This document shows positions 7,352 to 17,526 of a stretch of 35,951 bases of DNA, piece after piece. The notes below the pieces were generated by a model. It saw only the letters and a program-made list of their open reading frames with translations, was not told the DNA's origin and searched no databases. Location: assembly GCA_030431875.1 (NCBI GenBank), contig JAUIIG010000029.1, forward strand, positions 1 through 35,951, read 5' to 3'. A program made the position numbers and the translations under genes. This DNA is from Alphaproteobacteria bacterium (lineage in GTDB: Bacteria; Pseudomonadota; Alphaproteobacteria; Sphingomonadales; Sphingomonadaceae). The stretch's first letter is position 1, and each line of letters opens with the position of its first letter.

Positions 7352-8827
7352 ATGAAGCGCAAGACAACGGCACATACCTGCCTGCTGCTTGCCGCATCGT
7401 CGCTGGCGCTGGGTGCCTGTGCCACGCCGGCCGCGGATATTGCCCAGCCGACGGTCGAAGTGCCCGCCGAATGGCAGGTTTCCGACCCGGCCCCGATCAG
7501 CACTGACCTGACCGAGTACTGGACCATGCTGGGCGATCCGTTGCTCACCAGCTTTGTCGAGCAGGCCATCGTCGAGAACCGCGATATCGCTGCCAGCGCC
7601 GCCCGGCTGGAACAGGCACGCGCATCGCTGGTGCAGGCCCGCGCGGGCTACCTGCCTTCGGTCTCGGCCAGCGGCGGAGCCAACCGCGATATCGGCGACT
7701 TCGCCCGTGACGGCGTGCAGTTCAACCTCGGCGCTGACGCCTCGTGGGAAATGGACCTGTTCGGCCAGATTTCGGGCAGCGTCGCCGCTGCCGAGGGCGA
7801 CCTTGCCGCTTCCGGCTACAACCTGGCAGACCTGCAGCGGCTGATTGTCGGGCAGGTGGCCATTGCCACCATCAACGCACGCTCCACTGCGCAGCAACTA
7901 GCCATCGCAGAGTCGACGCTGGCGATCCAGAACGACAATCTGCAGATCGCCCGCTGGCGCAACCAGGCGGGGCTCGTCTCCAGCCTCGATGTCGAGCAGG
8001 CGCGCACCCAGCGGGCACAGACCGCTGCCAGCATTCCGCGCCTCGAATCCAGCCTGACGGCCACGGCCAATTCCATTTCCACGCTGATCGGCGAACCGCC
8101 GGGCCGCGTCCTCGCCGCCATCAAGGCCGACGAGCAGAACATGGTGCCGCAGCCGCCCTTGCTCGCCGGGTTCGAAGCGCCTGCCGAAGTGCTGCGCCGC
8201 CGCCCGGACGTGCGCTCCGCCGAGGCCTCGCTGATTGCCAGCACCGCACGCATCGGTGTCGCCCGGGCGCAACTGCTGCCGCTGGTTCGCCTGCGCGGCT
8301 CTATCGGCACCGGCCCGGTGAATGCCGGCAGCCTGTTCGACATCATCGCCGGCAGCATTGTCGGCAGCATCAGCCAGCTGATCTTTGACGGCGGCCGCAC
8401 CGCGGCGCAGGTCGACAGCGCCGAAGCCGGTGCCCGTGCCTCGCTCGCCACATGGGAGCAGGCAATCCTCGGCGCACTGGAAGACGTGGAAACCGCCTCG
8501 GTCGACCAGCGCACCGCGCAGGAGCGCGTGGTCATCAACGAGGAAGCGCTTGACGCTGCCACCAACTCCGCCTTGCTGGCGCGCAGCCAGTACCAGGCCG
8601 GACTGACCGACTTCCAGGTGCTGCTCACTTCGGAAAACCAGTTGCTTTCCGCGCGCAACCAACTGGTCACCGCCGAAGCAGACCGCGCCATCGCCTTCGT
8701 CCGCCTGACCCAGGCGCTCGGCGGCGGCTGGACGCCAGCAGAACTTGCTCAGGCCGACCTCGATCTTCCCCCGGTGGCTGATGCCACCATCACCGCAACC
8801 GGTGCCAGCGACAGGACCGCACAATGA
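7352..8827 (+). CDS. NodT-family outer membrane efflux lipoprotein (TolC-like)
   Basis: A 491-residue outer membrane factor that forms the exit duct of a tripartite efflux pump. Seen: a lipoprotein signal peptide with lipobox LALGAC (Cys23), two OEP repeats of long helices (about residues 60-260 and 270-470) rich in the 'ARLEQARA' and 'A..SLL.AR.QY.AGL.DFQVLL..EN.LL.ARN' patterns typical of NodT/OprM, and LRRRPDVRSAEASL between them. ATG 7352 is chosen because MKRKTT begins the lipoprotein signal; an upstream in-frame ATG at 7328 would add 8 residues. It overlaps the adaptor gene by 4 bp (ATGA), which fixes its partner as the MacAB-like pair downstream. The drug or metabolite exported is unknown. 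Confidence 0.9.
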   Translation: MKRKTTAHTCLLLAASSLALGACATPAADIAQPTVEVPAEWQVSDPAPISTDLTEYWTMLGDPLLTSFVEQAIVENRDIAASAARLEQARASLVQARAGYLPSVSASGGANRDIGDFARDGVQFNLGADASWEMDLFGQISGSVAAAEGDLAASGYNLADLQRLIVGQVAIATINARSTAQQLAIAESTLAIQNDNLQIARWRNQAGLVSSLDVEQARTQRAQTAASIPRLESSLTATANSISTLIGEPPGRVLAAIKADEQNMVPQPPLLAGFEAPAEVLRRRPDVRSAEASLIASTARIGVARAQLLPLVRLRGSIGTGPVNAGSLFDIIAGSIVGSISQLIFDGGRTAAQVDSAEAGARASLATWEQAILGALEDVETASVDQRTAQERVVINEEALDAATNSALLARSQYQAGLTDFQVLLTSENQLLSARNQLVTAEADRAIAFVRLTQALGGGWTPAELAQADLDLPPVADATITATGASDRTAQ

Positions 8828-10106
8828 ACGACACTTCAACCGAACAGGACATCGGCGAATACCTGGAGTCCGGCAAGCCGCGCAAATGGTACAAGCGCCG
8901 CTGGGTCTGGGTTGTAGGCGTACTAATCCTGCTGCTGATCGCGGCACAGGTCGTGATGGGTGGCGGCGACAATCGCCCTAACTACATCACTGCCCCGGTG
9001 GAAGAGCGTTCGCTTGACCTATCCGTCGTGGCGACCGGCAACCTGCGCCCCACTAACCAGGTCGAGGTCGGTTCCGAAGTGTCGGGCCGCATCGACGATG
9101 TGCTGGTCGACGTGAACGACCAGGTGACGCGCGGACAGGTGCTGGCGCGCATCAACACCGACGTGATCGAGGACCAGATCACCCAGGGCCGCGCCAACCT
9201 CAATTCCGCGCGTGCCAGTGTGAACCAGGCGCAGGCAACGCTGGACGCCGACGAGGCGCAACTGGCCCGCCTGCAGGAAGTGTTCCGCCTGTCCGATGGC
9301 CGTGTGCCCAGCCAGGCGGAGATCGACCAGGCCGAAGCCGCCGTGAACCGCGGGCGCGCTGCGGTCGCCAGCGCACGCGCCAGCGTGGCAAGCGCTCAGG
9401 CGCAACTTTCCACGGCGCAGACCCAGCGCGACCGCGCGGTGATCCGCTCGCCCGTTTCGGGCGTGGTGCTCGCCCGTCAGGTCGAACCCGGCCAAACCGT
9501 GGCTGCCAGCTTCAACACCCCGACGCTGTTCGTGCTCGCCGAAGACCTCGTGACCATGCAGCTGCGCGTCTCCATCGACGAGGCTGACGTGGGCCAGGTG
9601 GAACCCGGACAGGAAGCCGGCTTTACCGTCGACGCCTACCCCGGCCGCCGCTTCCCGGCGACGGTGGAGCGGGTCGACCTTGCCTCCAACAATATCGCCC
9701 TCGCCGGCCAGCAGCAGAACTCGCAGCAGGTGGTAAGCTATGAAGCCCGCCTGATCGTCGGCAACGAAGACGGCCTGCTGCGTCCCGGCATGACCGCCAC
9801 GGCCACCATTGCCACCCAGAGCACAGGCGTCTCCATGCTCGTGCCCAACGGTGCCCTGCGCTTCGATCCCGGCGAAGAAGAGGAAGGCGGCAGCATCTTC
9901 GGCAACCAGGAATTCGGCCTCGATCGCGAAGAAGAAGCGTCCATCGGTATCGGTTCCAGGCAGACGGTGCACGTAGTAGACGAAAACGGCGAGCTGCGTG
10001 CCATCGAAGTCGTCACCGGCCGCACCGATGGCCGCCAGACGGTGGTCACGTCGGATGAGCTCGAGCCAGGTATGGAAGTGGTGACCGGTATCGGAGCAAG
10101 GGAGGA

Positions 10107-10110
<4 letters not shown>
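8824..10110 (+). CDS. Periplasmic adaptor (membrane fusion) protein, MacA/HlyD type
   Basis: A 428-residue adaptor linking the MacB-type transporter to the outer membrane factor. Seen: a cytoplasmic N-terminus, one uncleaved membrane segment at about residues 26-45 (VWVVGVLILLLIAA), the lipoyl half-motifs (VEVGSEVSGRIDDVLVDVNDQVTRGQVLA near 78-106 and IRSPVSGVVL near 207-216), a helical hairpin of alanine-rich coiled coil between them (about 118-200), and a beta-barrel with DEADVGQV and GMTATATI. The hairpin is intact and unremarkable in length. A short Glu-rich loop (GEEEEGG) near residue 355 interrupts the C-terminal membrane-proximal domain. Start and stop overlap both neighbours (ATGA and GTGA), so the four genes form one tightly coupled operon. 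Confidence 0.9.
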
Positions 10111-10828
<718 letters not shown>

Positions 10829-10829
<1 letters not shown>

Positions 10830-12037
10830 TGCTTGGGATGATCGGCGCCACCATGCTGCTCGCGCTGCGGGAAATCCGCCGCCATTTGCTGCGTTCCTTC
10901 CTGACAACGCTGGGCATCATCATCGGTGTCGCAGCGGTTATCACCATGGTCACGCTGGGCCGCGGCCTGACGGCTGACGTGCAGGAAGACATCGCCGGGC
11001 TCGGCTCGGACGTGTTCATCATCTTCCCGCAACGCGTCGACCCGAACATTGCCCCGCCACCCTTCGACGACGAGGACATCCGCGCCGTCGAAATGCAGAT
11101 CCCCGGCGTCGAAGGTGCCGCCGGATCCGTGCAGTCGAACACCACCGCCTTCCACAACGGGCAGGACTGGGGAACCACCGTCCAGGGCGGCGACAACGAG
11201 TTCTTCGAAGCCCAGTCGATCGAGATCATCGAAGGCCGCCCCTTCTCCGACCGGGAAATGGCGCGCGGAGAAAGCGTTTGCATCGTCGGCCCCAAGATCG
11301 TCGAGGAGATCTTCGTCGAAGACCAGGTGATCGGTGAACAGATGCGCCTCGGCAATGTCTCGTGCCAGGTGATCGGCGTGATCGACGAACGCGCCAATGC
11401 GGTGGGTGGCGGCAACGATGCCGACGACGTGGTGTTCATGCCGCTGAAGACGGTGCAGCGCCGTTTCATCGGCAACACCAACGTGCAGTTCTTCGTGGTC
11501 AAGTACGATCCCTCGTTCACCAGCGCCTCGATCCAGCAGCAGCTGATCGACCTGCTGCGCGAACGCCGCGTGATCCAGGAAGACGAGCCCAACGACTTCA
11601 ACATCGTCGACACCGCCGAGATCAACGACACGGTGAACCAGGTGACCGGCGTGATGACCGCGGTGGTGACCGTTATCGCCGGCATCAGCCTGCTGGTGGG
11701 CGGCATCGGCATCATGAACATCATGCTTGTCAGCGTGACCGAGCGGACCCGCGAGATCGGCATCCGCCTCGCCATCGGTGCGCTGGCGCGCGAAGTGCGG
11801 CTGCAGTTCCTGACCGAAGCGGTGGTGCTGTGCTGTTTCGGCGGCCTCTTGGGGATAGGCCTCGCCTTCGGGCTGTCGATCCTGCTGGCCAGCGCCATCG
11901 ACCTGCCGTTTATTTTCGATCCCTCGGTGAACATCCTGAGCTTCGTGTTCAGCGCCGTGATGGGGATCATCTTCGGCTACTACCCTGCACACCGGGCCAG
12001 CAAGCTCGACCCGATCGACGCGCTGAGGCACGAATAG
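10829..12037 (+). CDS. ABC transporter permease, MacB type
   Basis: A 402-residue MacB-fold permease with four membrane segments. Seen: TM1 after the amphipathic start ALREIRRHLLRSFLTTLGIIIGVAAVITMV, a large periplasmic MacB_PCD domain (about residues 45-270), then three C-terminal helices with the FtsX motif GGIGIMNIMLVSVTERTREIGIR-like in short form (GGIGIMNIML, TREIGIRLAIGA) and the ending YYPAHRASKLDPIDALRHE typical of the family. MacB proteins are mechanotransmitters that drive substrates through the adaptor and TolC channel rather than across the inner membrane. ATG 10829 overlaps the ATPase's TGA (TGATG); an in-frame TTG three bases earlier is less likely. The operon ends here, before a strong hairpin. 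Confidence 0.9.
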
Positions 12038-12064
12038 GGCGGCAGGAGCCGAGCAACACGAGAA

Positions 12065-12092
12065 AGGGCCGCGCCTGACAGGACGCGGCCCT
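12065..12092. terminator. Bidirectional terminator between the efflux operon and pirin
   Basis: A perfect 9-bp stem, AGGGCCGCG (12065-12073) with CGCGGCCCT (12084-12092), and a 10-base loop. It is followed on the plus strand by CTTCGTTT and preceded by GAAA, which becomes a T-rich tail on the minus strand. It lies in the 65-bp gap between two converging genes, the right place for a terminator that serves both. Confidence 0.8.
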
Positions 12093-12102
12093 CTTCGTTT
12101 GC

Positions 12103-12804
12103 TCAGGCAGTTTCCACCAGCACCACTTCGCTGTCTTCCAACGCGGTGACGCTGAGGGTGTTGATATCAGCCAGGGCGGCACCGTCGCGGGTGTTCACCT
12201 GCTGGCCATCGATCTCCAGCTTACCGCTTGCAGGCACGAGGTAACCCTTGCGACCGCCAAGATCGTAATCGAGCGTCTCGCCCGCCTTGATCGTCGCGCC
12301 CAGCACGCGGGCATCGGCGTTGATCGGCAGCGCCTCATCGTCGCCGTCGCGCCCGCTTGCCAGCGTGACCCAGCGGCCTGACCGGTCATCCTTGGGAAAG
12401 GGCTTGGCACCCCACGAAGGCTTGCGCCCCAGCTTGTCCTTGTCCGGCAGGATCCAGATCTGGAACAGGCGGCAATCCTCGTCTTCGAGGTTGTATTCGG
12501 CATGCTGGATGCCGCTGCCTGCACTCATCACCTGCACGTCGCCCGCCTCGGTGCGGCCTTCGTTGCCGAGGCTGTCGCGGTGCGAGATCGCGCCTTCGCG
12601 GACATAGGTGATAATCTCCATGTCCTTGTGCGGGTGTGGCGGGAAGCCGCTTTTCGCCGCGATGTGGTCGTCATTCCACACGCGCAGGGCGCCCCAGTGC
12701 AGGCGTGACTGCTCGAAGTAGTCGGCGAACGAGAAGTGGAACTTGGTATCCAGCCAACCGTGGTTGGCACCACCCAGGCTATCGAAGGGGCGGAGTTCAA
12801 TCAT
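12103..12804 (-). CDS. Pirin-family bicupin
   Basis: A 233-residue cytoplasmic pirin. Seen: the pirin start IELRPFDSLGGANHGWL, the metal-site motif FPPHPHKDMEIITYV (two histidines and the glutamate), a third histidine in GIQHAEYN, and a C-terminal cupin with an LVPASG turn. YhhW-type bacterial pirins can oxidise quercetin and others are regulatory; here the role is unknown. An in-frame ATG at 12852 would add 16 residues without family similarity; ATG 12804 has a clear AAAGGAGAA binding site. It is the last gene on the strand carrying hmgA, fahA and the GH3 gene, 80 bp after the GH3 stop, and may use its own promoter. Confidence 0.88.
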   Translation of the reverse strand: MIELRPFDSLGGANHGWLDTKFHFSFADYFEQSRLHWGALRVWNDDHIAAKSGFPPHPHKDMEIITYVREGAISHRDSLGNEGRTEAGDVQVMSAGSGIQHAEYNLEDEDCRLFQIWILPDKDKLGRKPSWGAKPFPKDDRSGRWVTLASGRDGDDEALPINADARVLGATIKAGETLDYDLGGRKGYLVPASGKLEIDGQQVNTRDGAALADINTLSVTALEDSEVVLVETA

Positions 12805-12884
12805 GGCTTTTCTCCTTTGCCACCCAGATGGGAAGCAAGTGGTACCGCTCAATATGGCCGTTTCTTGAGCCTGCCCAAGCCTGG

Positions 12885-14852
12885 CTATTGGGCAGTATGG
12901 CGATAGCCCAGCGGATAGAGCGGGTCCGCGCTGTCTGCCGGTGCACCGGGGCGCTGCGCCTCGACGGCCGCCATGCTGCTTGGCAGCTCGAATGGCAGCC
13001 TGCCACGCGGCTGCGCCTCGCCCGTCAGCACGTCGAACAGCGCGCGGTCGCTGGCGCCGAAGCTGGCGAGCAGCGTCGTGGCGCGCTCCTTGAACGGCAC
13101 CAGCACAGCCGGGCGATCCAGCTGCACGTCGGCGATCACCGGAAGGTCGGCGGGCAAGTTGGCCATGAACACCAGGGCGGGATGGTCCGCCGGGAAGGCC
13201 AGGCTGCCTTCCTGGTGCATCGAGCCGAACATGTACTGCGGGTGCAGCATTTCCGACGGCGAGCGGGTGCGCACGACGGCCACGTCAGCCTCGGAAGCAT
13301 CGCGAACCGGTTCCAGCCCGGCCGCGCGCGCCGCCGCTTCATCGACACCGAACAGCAGCACCTTGGTGCCCTCTGCGAGGCCGAGGTCTCCTTCGGCCTC
13401 CAGCAGCACCATCGATTCTGCCTGCGCCTGCAGGCCCATGGTCCATTCGTCAGCCGTGCCGATCCCTGCTTCGGCCTGCGCTGGATCGACGAAGGGATCC
13501 TCGAACAGGCCCAACTCGAATGCCTGCACCAGCACGCGCGTTACCGCGGCATCGACCAGTGCCTCGTCCAGCAGGCCGCTTTCGACGGCTTCGATCAGCG
13601 GGGAAGGATCGTCCACCCCGCCGAAAATATCGAGCCCCGCCTGCACGCCCTTGGCGAAGCGTTGGGGCTCGGACAGGACTTCCACGCCCCAAGCGGTCGA
13701 AACGGTGGCAAAACTGGGCGGTTCGCCCTCAGGATGGCCCTCGACGCATTCCACGCTGCAATCCTTGGTGATCGCCCAGTCGGAGAGGATCACGCCCTCG
13801 AAGCCCAGTTCGCCGCGCAGGACTTCAGTCAGCAGGTAGCGGTTATAACCGACGCCCACTTGCTCCATCGGCGCGCCGTCCAGTTCGAGCTCCTGCAAGA
13901 TCGAATAGGCGGGCATAACCCCTGCCGGACGCGCTGCCAGCGCACCTTCGAACGGGCGGATATGCTGTTCCCACTCACTGGCATCCAGCCGTGAATGGCG
14001 GCCGTAGTAATTATGCGCATCGAAACCCGTGGCCGAGGCCGAATAGCCTGCGAAGTGCTTGATGACGGCGGCGACGCCATCCGATTCCACACCATCGGGG
14101 CCGCCCTGCAAGCCGCGCACGAACGCCTCTGCCGTGCGGGCGGATATGTCCGCGTCTTCGCCAAAGGTATCGAAATTGCGCGGCCAGCGCGGTTCGGTGG
14201 CGAGATCGATCTGCGGACCCAGCAGCATGGTGAACCCGGTTGCGCGCAAGTCTCCGCGCACCAGCGCGCCATAGGTCTCGGCAAAGGCCGGATCGTCGAG
14301 CGCGGCGATGCCCACACCGTTGGGGAACTGGGCGAACTGGCCGCCTTCGACGCTGGCTCCGGCCAGTTCGGTAAAGCCGTGGCGCGGATCGGTCATGATG
14401 ACTGCAGGGATGCCAAGGCGGCCGTTCTCCGCCACCTGTTGCACGGCATTGTTGGCCTCGGCGAGCGCGAAATTCCCGGTCGCCAGCCGCGAGATGACGT
14501 GGGTAACACCGGTTTCGGCCACCAGCGCGCTGACGGCTTCGAGGTCATAACCGGTGGCGGGCTGCCCCATGGGCGAATTGCCCGCCAGTCCGCCGACCAC
14601 CATCTGGCCAGCCTTCTCCTCCAGCGTCATGCGTGCGACGAGGTCTTCTGCCCGCTCCTGCGGCGTCAGACGCCAGTCCTCGTAAGGTGTGAGCCCGCCG
14701 TTCCTGTCGAGATCGCGGAACTGCAGTCCGTCGACCTCGATCAGCGGGACGTCGCGTGTTTCGAGCTCTGCCTGGTCGACCTGCGGATTGCAGGCGGTCA
14801 GCAGCCCTGATGCGGCCAGCGCGGTCGCACCAACAAGAATCCAGCGTTGCAA
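12885..14852 (-). CDS. Glycoside hydrolase family 3 lipoprotein (beta-glucosidase-like)
   Basis: A 655-residue secreted glycosidase. Seen: lipoprotein signal with LLTAC (Cys21); an EF-hand-like loop DLDRNGGLTPYE (47-58) with ligands in every expected position; the GH3 barrel with RLGIPAVIMTDPRHG, LGPQIDLATEPRWPR, KHFAGYS (about 265-271) and GFEGVILSDW with nucleophile Asp358; and a C-terminal alpha/beta sandwich ending PRGRLPFELP. GH3 enzymes release beta-linked sugars, often glucose, xylose or N-acetylglucosamine; the specificity here is unknown. Translation starts at TTG 14852 with GGAGAGG in front. It lies 24 bp after fahA, an unusual place for a glycosidase. The stretch VMPAYSI replaces the more common VM.SY(N). 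Confidence 0.88.
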   Translation of the reverse strand: MQRWILVGATALAASGLLTACNPQVDQAELETRDVPLIEVDGLQFRDLDRNGGLTPYEDWRLTPQERAEDLVARMTLEEKAGQMVVGGLAGNSPMGQPATGYDLEAVSALVAETGVTHVISRLATGNFALAEANNAVQQVAENGRLGIPAVIMTDPRHGFTELAGASVEGGQFAQFPNGVGIAALDDPAFAETYGALVRGDLRATGFTMLLGPQIDLATEPRWPRNFDTFGEDADISARTAEAFVRGLQGGPDGVESDGVAAVIKHFAGYSASATGFDAHNYYGRHSRLDASEWEQHIRPFEGALAARPAGVMPAYSILQELELDGAPMEQVGVGYNRYLLTEVLRGELGFEGVILSDWAITKDCSVECVEGHPEGEPPSFATVSTAWGVEVLSEPQRFAKGVQAGLDIFGGVDDPSPLIEAVESGLLDEALVDAAVTRVLVQAFELGLFEDPFVDPAQAEAGIGTADEWTMGLQAQAESMVLLEAEGDLGLAEGTKVLLFGVDEAAARAAGLEPVRDASEADVAVVRTRSPSEMLHPQYMFGSMHQEGSLAFPADHPALVFMANLPADLPVIADVQLDRPAVLVPFKERATTLLASFGASDRALFDVLTGEAQPRGRLPFELPSSMAAVEAQRPGAPADSADPLYPLGYRHTAQ

Positions 14853-14858
14853 GGTAAT

Positions 14859-14876
14859 CCTCTCCTTCCAGAGAGG
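14859..14876 (-). promoter_or_regulatory. Hairpin covering the GH3 ribosome binding site
   Basis: Perfect 6-bp arms CCTCTC (14859-14864) and GAGAGG (14871-14876) with a 6-base loop fill most of the 24-bp gap between the fahA stop and the GH3 TTG start. On the minus-strand mRNA the second arm is the GGAGAGG-type Shine-Dalgarno, so folding would hide it unless ribosomes finishing fahA disturb it. Confidence 0.45.
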
Positions 14877-16172
14877 TCAGCCTACAATCACCGCCCGGCA
14901 TTCGCCAAGGCCGATGCGCGCAAAACCGTCCTTTTCGGCGAAGGCGGTCATGATCACCTCGTCACCGTCTTCCAGGAATGTGCGCGTCTCGCCGTTCGGC
15001 AGCTCGATTGGCTGCTTGCCGCCCTTGCTCAGCTCGATCAGGCTGCCTTCGCCGCCTTCTTCACCGCTGGTGAGCGTACCGGTGCCGAGCAGGTCGCCCG
15101 CCTGCAGGTTGCACCCGCCGACCGAATGGTGCGCGACGAGTTGTGCCATAGTCCAGTACATCGCCGTCATCGGGCCGGAACTGAGCCTGTGCGGTGCATC
15201 GCCCGCCTCGCGCATCTTCGCGGTGGAGATGTAGACTTCCATCTGCACGTCGAGTGCGCCGTGCGCCTGATCCTCGGCATCGAGCAGGTACGGCAGCGGT
15301 GCGGGATCGCCCTCAGGACGCGGCGGCTGGGCCACGCGGTAGGGCGCGAGCGCGTCCATCGTCACCACCCACGGCGAAACCGTCGAGTGGAAGTTCTTGG
15401 CGAGGAACGGACCGAGCGGCTGGTACTCCCACGCCTGCAGGTCGCGCGCGGACCAGTCGTTGAGGATCGAGATGCCGGCGATGTGACTTTCTGCCTCGCC
15501 GATCGGGATCGGCTCGCCAAGGTCATTGCCCTGCCCCACCCAGATCGCCATCTCCAGCTCGTAATCAAGCCGCTTGGACGGGCCGAAGCTCGGCACATCG
15601 GCATCGGGAACCTTGGTCTGGCCGCTGGGGCGCTTCACCTCCACACCTGACACGCGGATCGAGCTGGAACGGCCATGGTAACCGATGGGCACGTACTTGT
15701 AGTTGGGCAACAAGGGGTTATCGGGGCGGAACAGCTTGCCGATATTGGTCGCATGGTGGATGCCGGTATAGAAATCGGTGTAGTCGTGAACCTCGAACGG
15801 CAGATGCATAGTAACGCTGTCCGCCGGGATCAGGGCCGGCTCCACGCCTTCGCGGAAGCTCTCGTCGGTGAGCAGGGTGAACAGCGCGGTGCGCAAGGCC
15901 CACATCGCGTCGGCGCCCATGTCCACCAGGGCGTTGAGGTTGGGGGCATCGGCGGCAAGCACCTGCTCGCAACCACCCTCGGTGATCACCTCGGCCAGTG
16001 CGGGCAGGTCGAGCACCATGTCGCCAATGGCCACACCGCCGCGCCTGCGACCATCAGCGGTTGAGAAAATGCCCAGAGGCAGGTTCTGCACCGGAAAGTC
16101 CGGGTGGCGGTTGGCGCTCTCGACCCAGCTTTTCGCGTTCGGATCGTGGGTGAAATCGAGTTCGATGGTCAT
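14877..16172 (-). CDS. fahA: Fumarylacetoacetase
   Basis: A 431-residue enzyme that hydrolyses fumarylacetoacetate to fumarate and acetoacetate, the last step of tyrosine/homogentisate breakdown. Seen: an SH3-like N-domain (about 1-120), then the FAH barrel with [15 protein letters not shown] (metal ligand Asp133; His140 at the spacing of the catalytic histidine of the mammalian enzyme), [18 protein letters not shown] (Glu metal ligand), ILNDWSARD, and [13 protein letters not shown] near the C-terminus. ATG 16172 overlaps the hmgA stop by 4 bp (ATGA); a longer open frame to 16544 runs antisense-free through hmgA but is not coding. The length matches the two-domain eukaryote-like FAH rather than the short hydrolase family. 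It is coupled to hmgA and followed by GH3. Confidence 0.95.
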   Translation of the reverse strand: MTIELDFTHDPNAKSWVESANRHPDFPVQNLPLGIFSTADGRRRGGVAIGDMVLDLPALAEVITEGGCEQVLAADAPNLNALVDMGADAMWALRTALFTLLTDESFREGVEPALIPADSVTMHLPFEVHDYTDFYTGIHHATNIGKLFRPDNPLLPNYKYVPIGYHGRSSSIRVSGVEVKRPSGQTKVPDADVPSFGPSKRLDYELEMAIWVGQGNDLGEPIPIGEAESHIAGISILNDWSARDLQAWEYQPLGPFLAKNFHSTVSPWVVTMDALAPYRVAQPPRPEGDPAPLPYLLDAEDQAHGALDVQMEVYISTAKMREAGDAPHRLSSGPMTAMYWTMAQLVAHHSVGGCNLQAGDLLGTGTLTSGEEGGEGSLIELSKGGKQPIELPNGETRTFLEDGDEVIMTAFAEKDGFARIGLGECRAVIVG

Positions 16173-17440
16173 TCGGGCAGTTTCGCTTTCTCGAAGCCTG
16201 TCCAGCAGGCATCGTAATCGTCTTGCAGCAGCCCGCCTTCCATGGCGAACTTGCTGGTGTGGATGATCGCGCGGCTTTCGAACATGAAGGCCAGCGTGTC
16301 GTCTATCTTGGTGGGCTTGAGGTCGGCTTCCATCGCCTTGCGGGTGCTGTCGGCGTCGGGACCATGGCCGTTGAACTGGTTGTGCAGGCTTGCCCCGCCG
16401 GGGACGAAGCCGCCGCCTTCCTTGGCATCGTAGACGCCATGGATCAGGCCCATGAACTCGCTCATCACGTTGCGGTGGAACCACGGCGGGCGGAAGGTGT
16501 CCTCGCCCACCATCCAGCGCGGCGGGAAGATCACGAAGTCGCAATTGGCCGTTCCCGGCGTGTCGCTGAGGCTGGTCAGCACGGTGAAGATCGACGGATC
16601 GGGATGGTCGTAGCTGACAGTGCCGATAGTGTTGAACCGCGACAGGTCATAGCGGCAGGGCGCGGAATTGCCGTGCCAGGCGACCACGTCGAAGGGCGAG
16701 TGGTCGATAGTGGTGGTCCACATCTTGCCATTGAACTTCTGGACGATCTCGAATTGCTCGTCGCGGTCCTCGAACCATGCCACGGGCGTCTCGAAATCGC
16801 GCGGGTTGGCAAGGCCGTTGGCGCCGATCGGTCCGAGGTCGGGCAAGCGGAACGGTGCGCCGAAGTTTTCGCAGATGTAGCCGCGCGACGGGCCGTCGAG
16901 CAGCTCGACGCGGAAGCGCATTCCGGCGGGGATGAGTGCGAGGAAGCCGGGAGCGACCTCCATGCGGCCCAGTTCGGTGACGATCCGCAGCGCACCCTGC
17001 TGCGGCAGGACCAGCATCTCGCCGTCGCTGTTCTGGAATGCGCGGGCATCCATGCTGGCCGTGGCCGCATAGATGTGGATGCCGATGCCGGCATTACCGC
17101 CATAGGTCACCATGCCATCGACGAAGTCGACCCGCGTTTCGGGCATGGCGAGCGGGTCCCAGCGCAGGCGGTTGGGTGTGGTAAGGCTACCGTCAGGTGC
17201 GCCGAGCAACTCGGCTCCAGCGTAGGGCACGAAGGCCCCGTGTGCGGTCGTCGGACGCATTCGGTAGAGCCAGCTCCGCCGGTTCTCGGCGCGCGCCATG
17301 GTGAAGGCACTGGTGCTAAACTGTTCGGCGTAAAGGCCGAATGCCGGGCGTTGCGGCGAGTTGCGCCCCTCAGGGAGAGCGCCCGCGACTGCCTCGGTGG
17401 CGAAGTGGTTCAAGAAACCCGTCTGATAGCTCATGACCAT
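16169..17440 (-). CDS. hmgA: Homogentisate 1,2-dioxygenase
   Basis: A 423-residue non-haem iron dioxygenase that opens homogentisate to maleylacetoacetate. Seen: the N-terminal [13 protein letters not shown], the iron ligands His322 and Glu328 in [11 protein letters not shown] and His359 in FNGHG, and catalytic His279 in SYDHPDP; the 279/322/328 spacing equals that of the human enzyme (292/335/341). Start is ATG 17440 or ATG 17434 (MSYQTGF). Neither has a Shine-Dalgarno, while a TTGTGC/TACTAA pair with 17-bp spacing would start transcription close to 17434, so the shorter form may be leaderless. It leads the hmgA-fahA-GH3-pirin strand and faces maiA divergently across 86 bp that holds a palindromic operator. 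Confidence 0.95.
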   Translation of the reverse strand: MVMSYQTGFLNHFATEAVAGALPEGRNSPQRPAFGLYAEQFSTSAFTMARAENRRSWLYRMRPTTAHGAFVPYAGAELLGAPDGSLTTPNRLRWDPLAMPETRVDFVDGMVTYGGNAGIGIHIYAATASMDARAFQNSDGEMLVLPQQGALRIVTELGRMEVAPGFLALIPAGMRFRVELLDGPSRGYICENFGAPFRLPDLGPIGANGLANPRDFETPVAWFEDRDEQFEIVQKFNGKMWTTTIDHSPFDVVAWHGNSAPCRYDLSRFNTIGTVSYDHPDPSIFTVLTSLSDTPGTANCDFVIFPPRWMVGEDTFRPPWFHRNVMSEFMGLIHGVYDAKEGGGFVPGGASLHNQFNGHGPDADSTRKAMEADLKPTKIDDTLAFMFESRAIIHTSKFAMEGGLLQDDYDACWTGFEKAKLPE

Positions 17441-17442
17441 TT

Positions 17443-17458
17443 AGTATCACGTGAAACT
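17443..17458. promoter_or_regulatory. 16-bp near-perfect palindrome upstream of hmgA, putative operator
   Basis: AGTATCACGTGAAACT is palindromic except for one base pair in each arm (core TCACGTGA is perfect). It overlaps the candidate -10 of hmgA and lies in the shared hmgA/maiA intergenic region, so a repressor bound here would block hmgA and could affect maiA-acs. Homogentisate pathways are often controlled by IclR- or MarR-type repressors, but no regulator gene is present in the window. Confidence 0.5.
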
Positions 17459-17461
17459 TTA

Positions 17462-17490
17462 TTGCACAATGCCTGTCGCATCGCCATGAT
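17462..17490 (+). promoter_or_regulatory. Candidate sigma-70 promoter for maiA-acs
   Basis: TTGCAC (17462-17467) and CATGAT (17485-17490) are separated by 17 bp and end 36 bp before the maiA ATG. The match to consensus is partial, 3 of 6 and 4 of 6. The opposite-strand -35 candidate of hmgA (TTGTGC) overlaps it, so the two promoters would be back to back. Confidence 0.35.
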
Positions 17491-17526
17491 GTAGTGCTCC
17501 AACGAACAAGCACGCGGGAGGTGCCG

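Noticed and set aside
12948-12960. Possible mobile element or genomic island boundary near the GH3 gene
   Set aside because: No transposase, integrase, tRNA or direct repeat was found, and gene packing is continuous.
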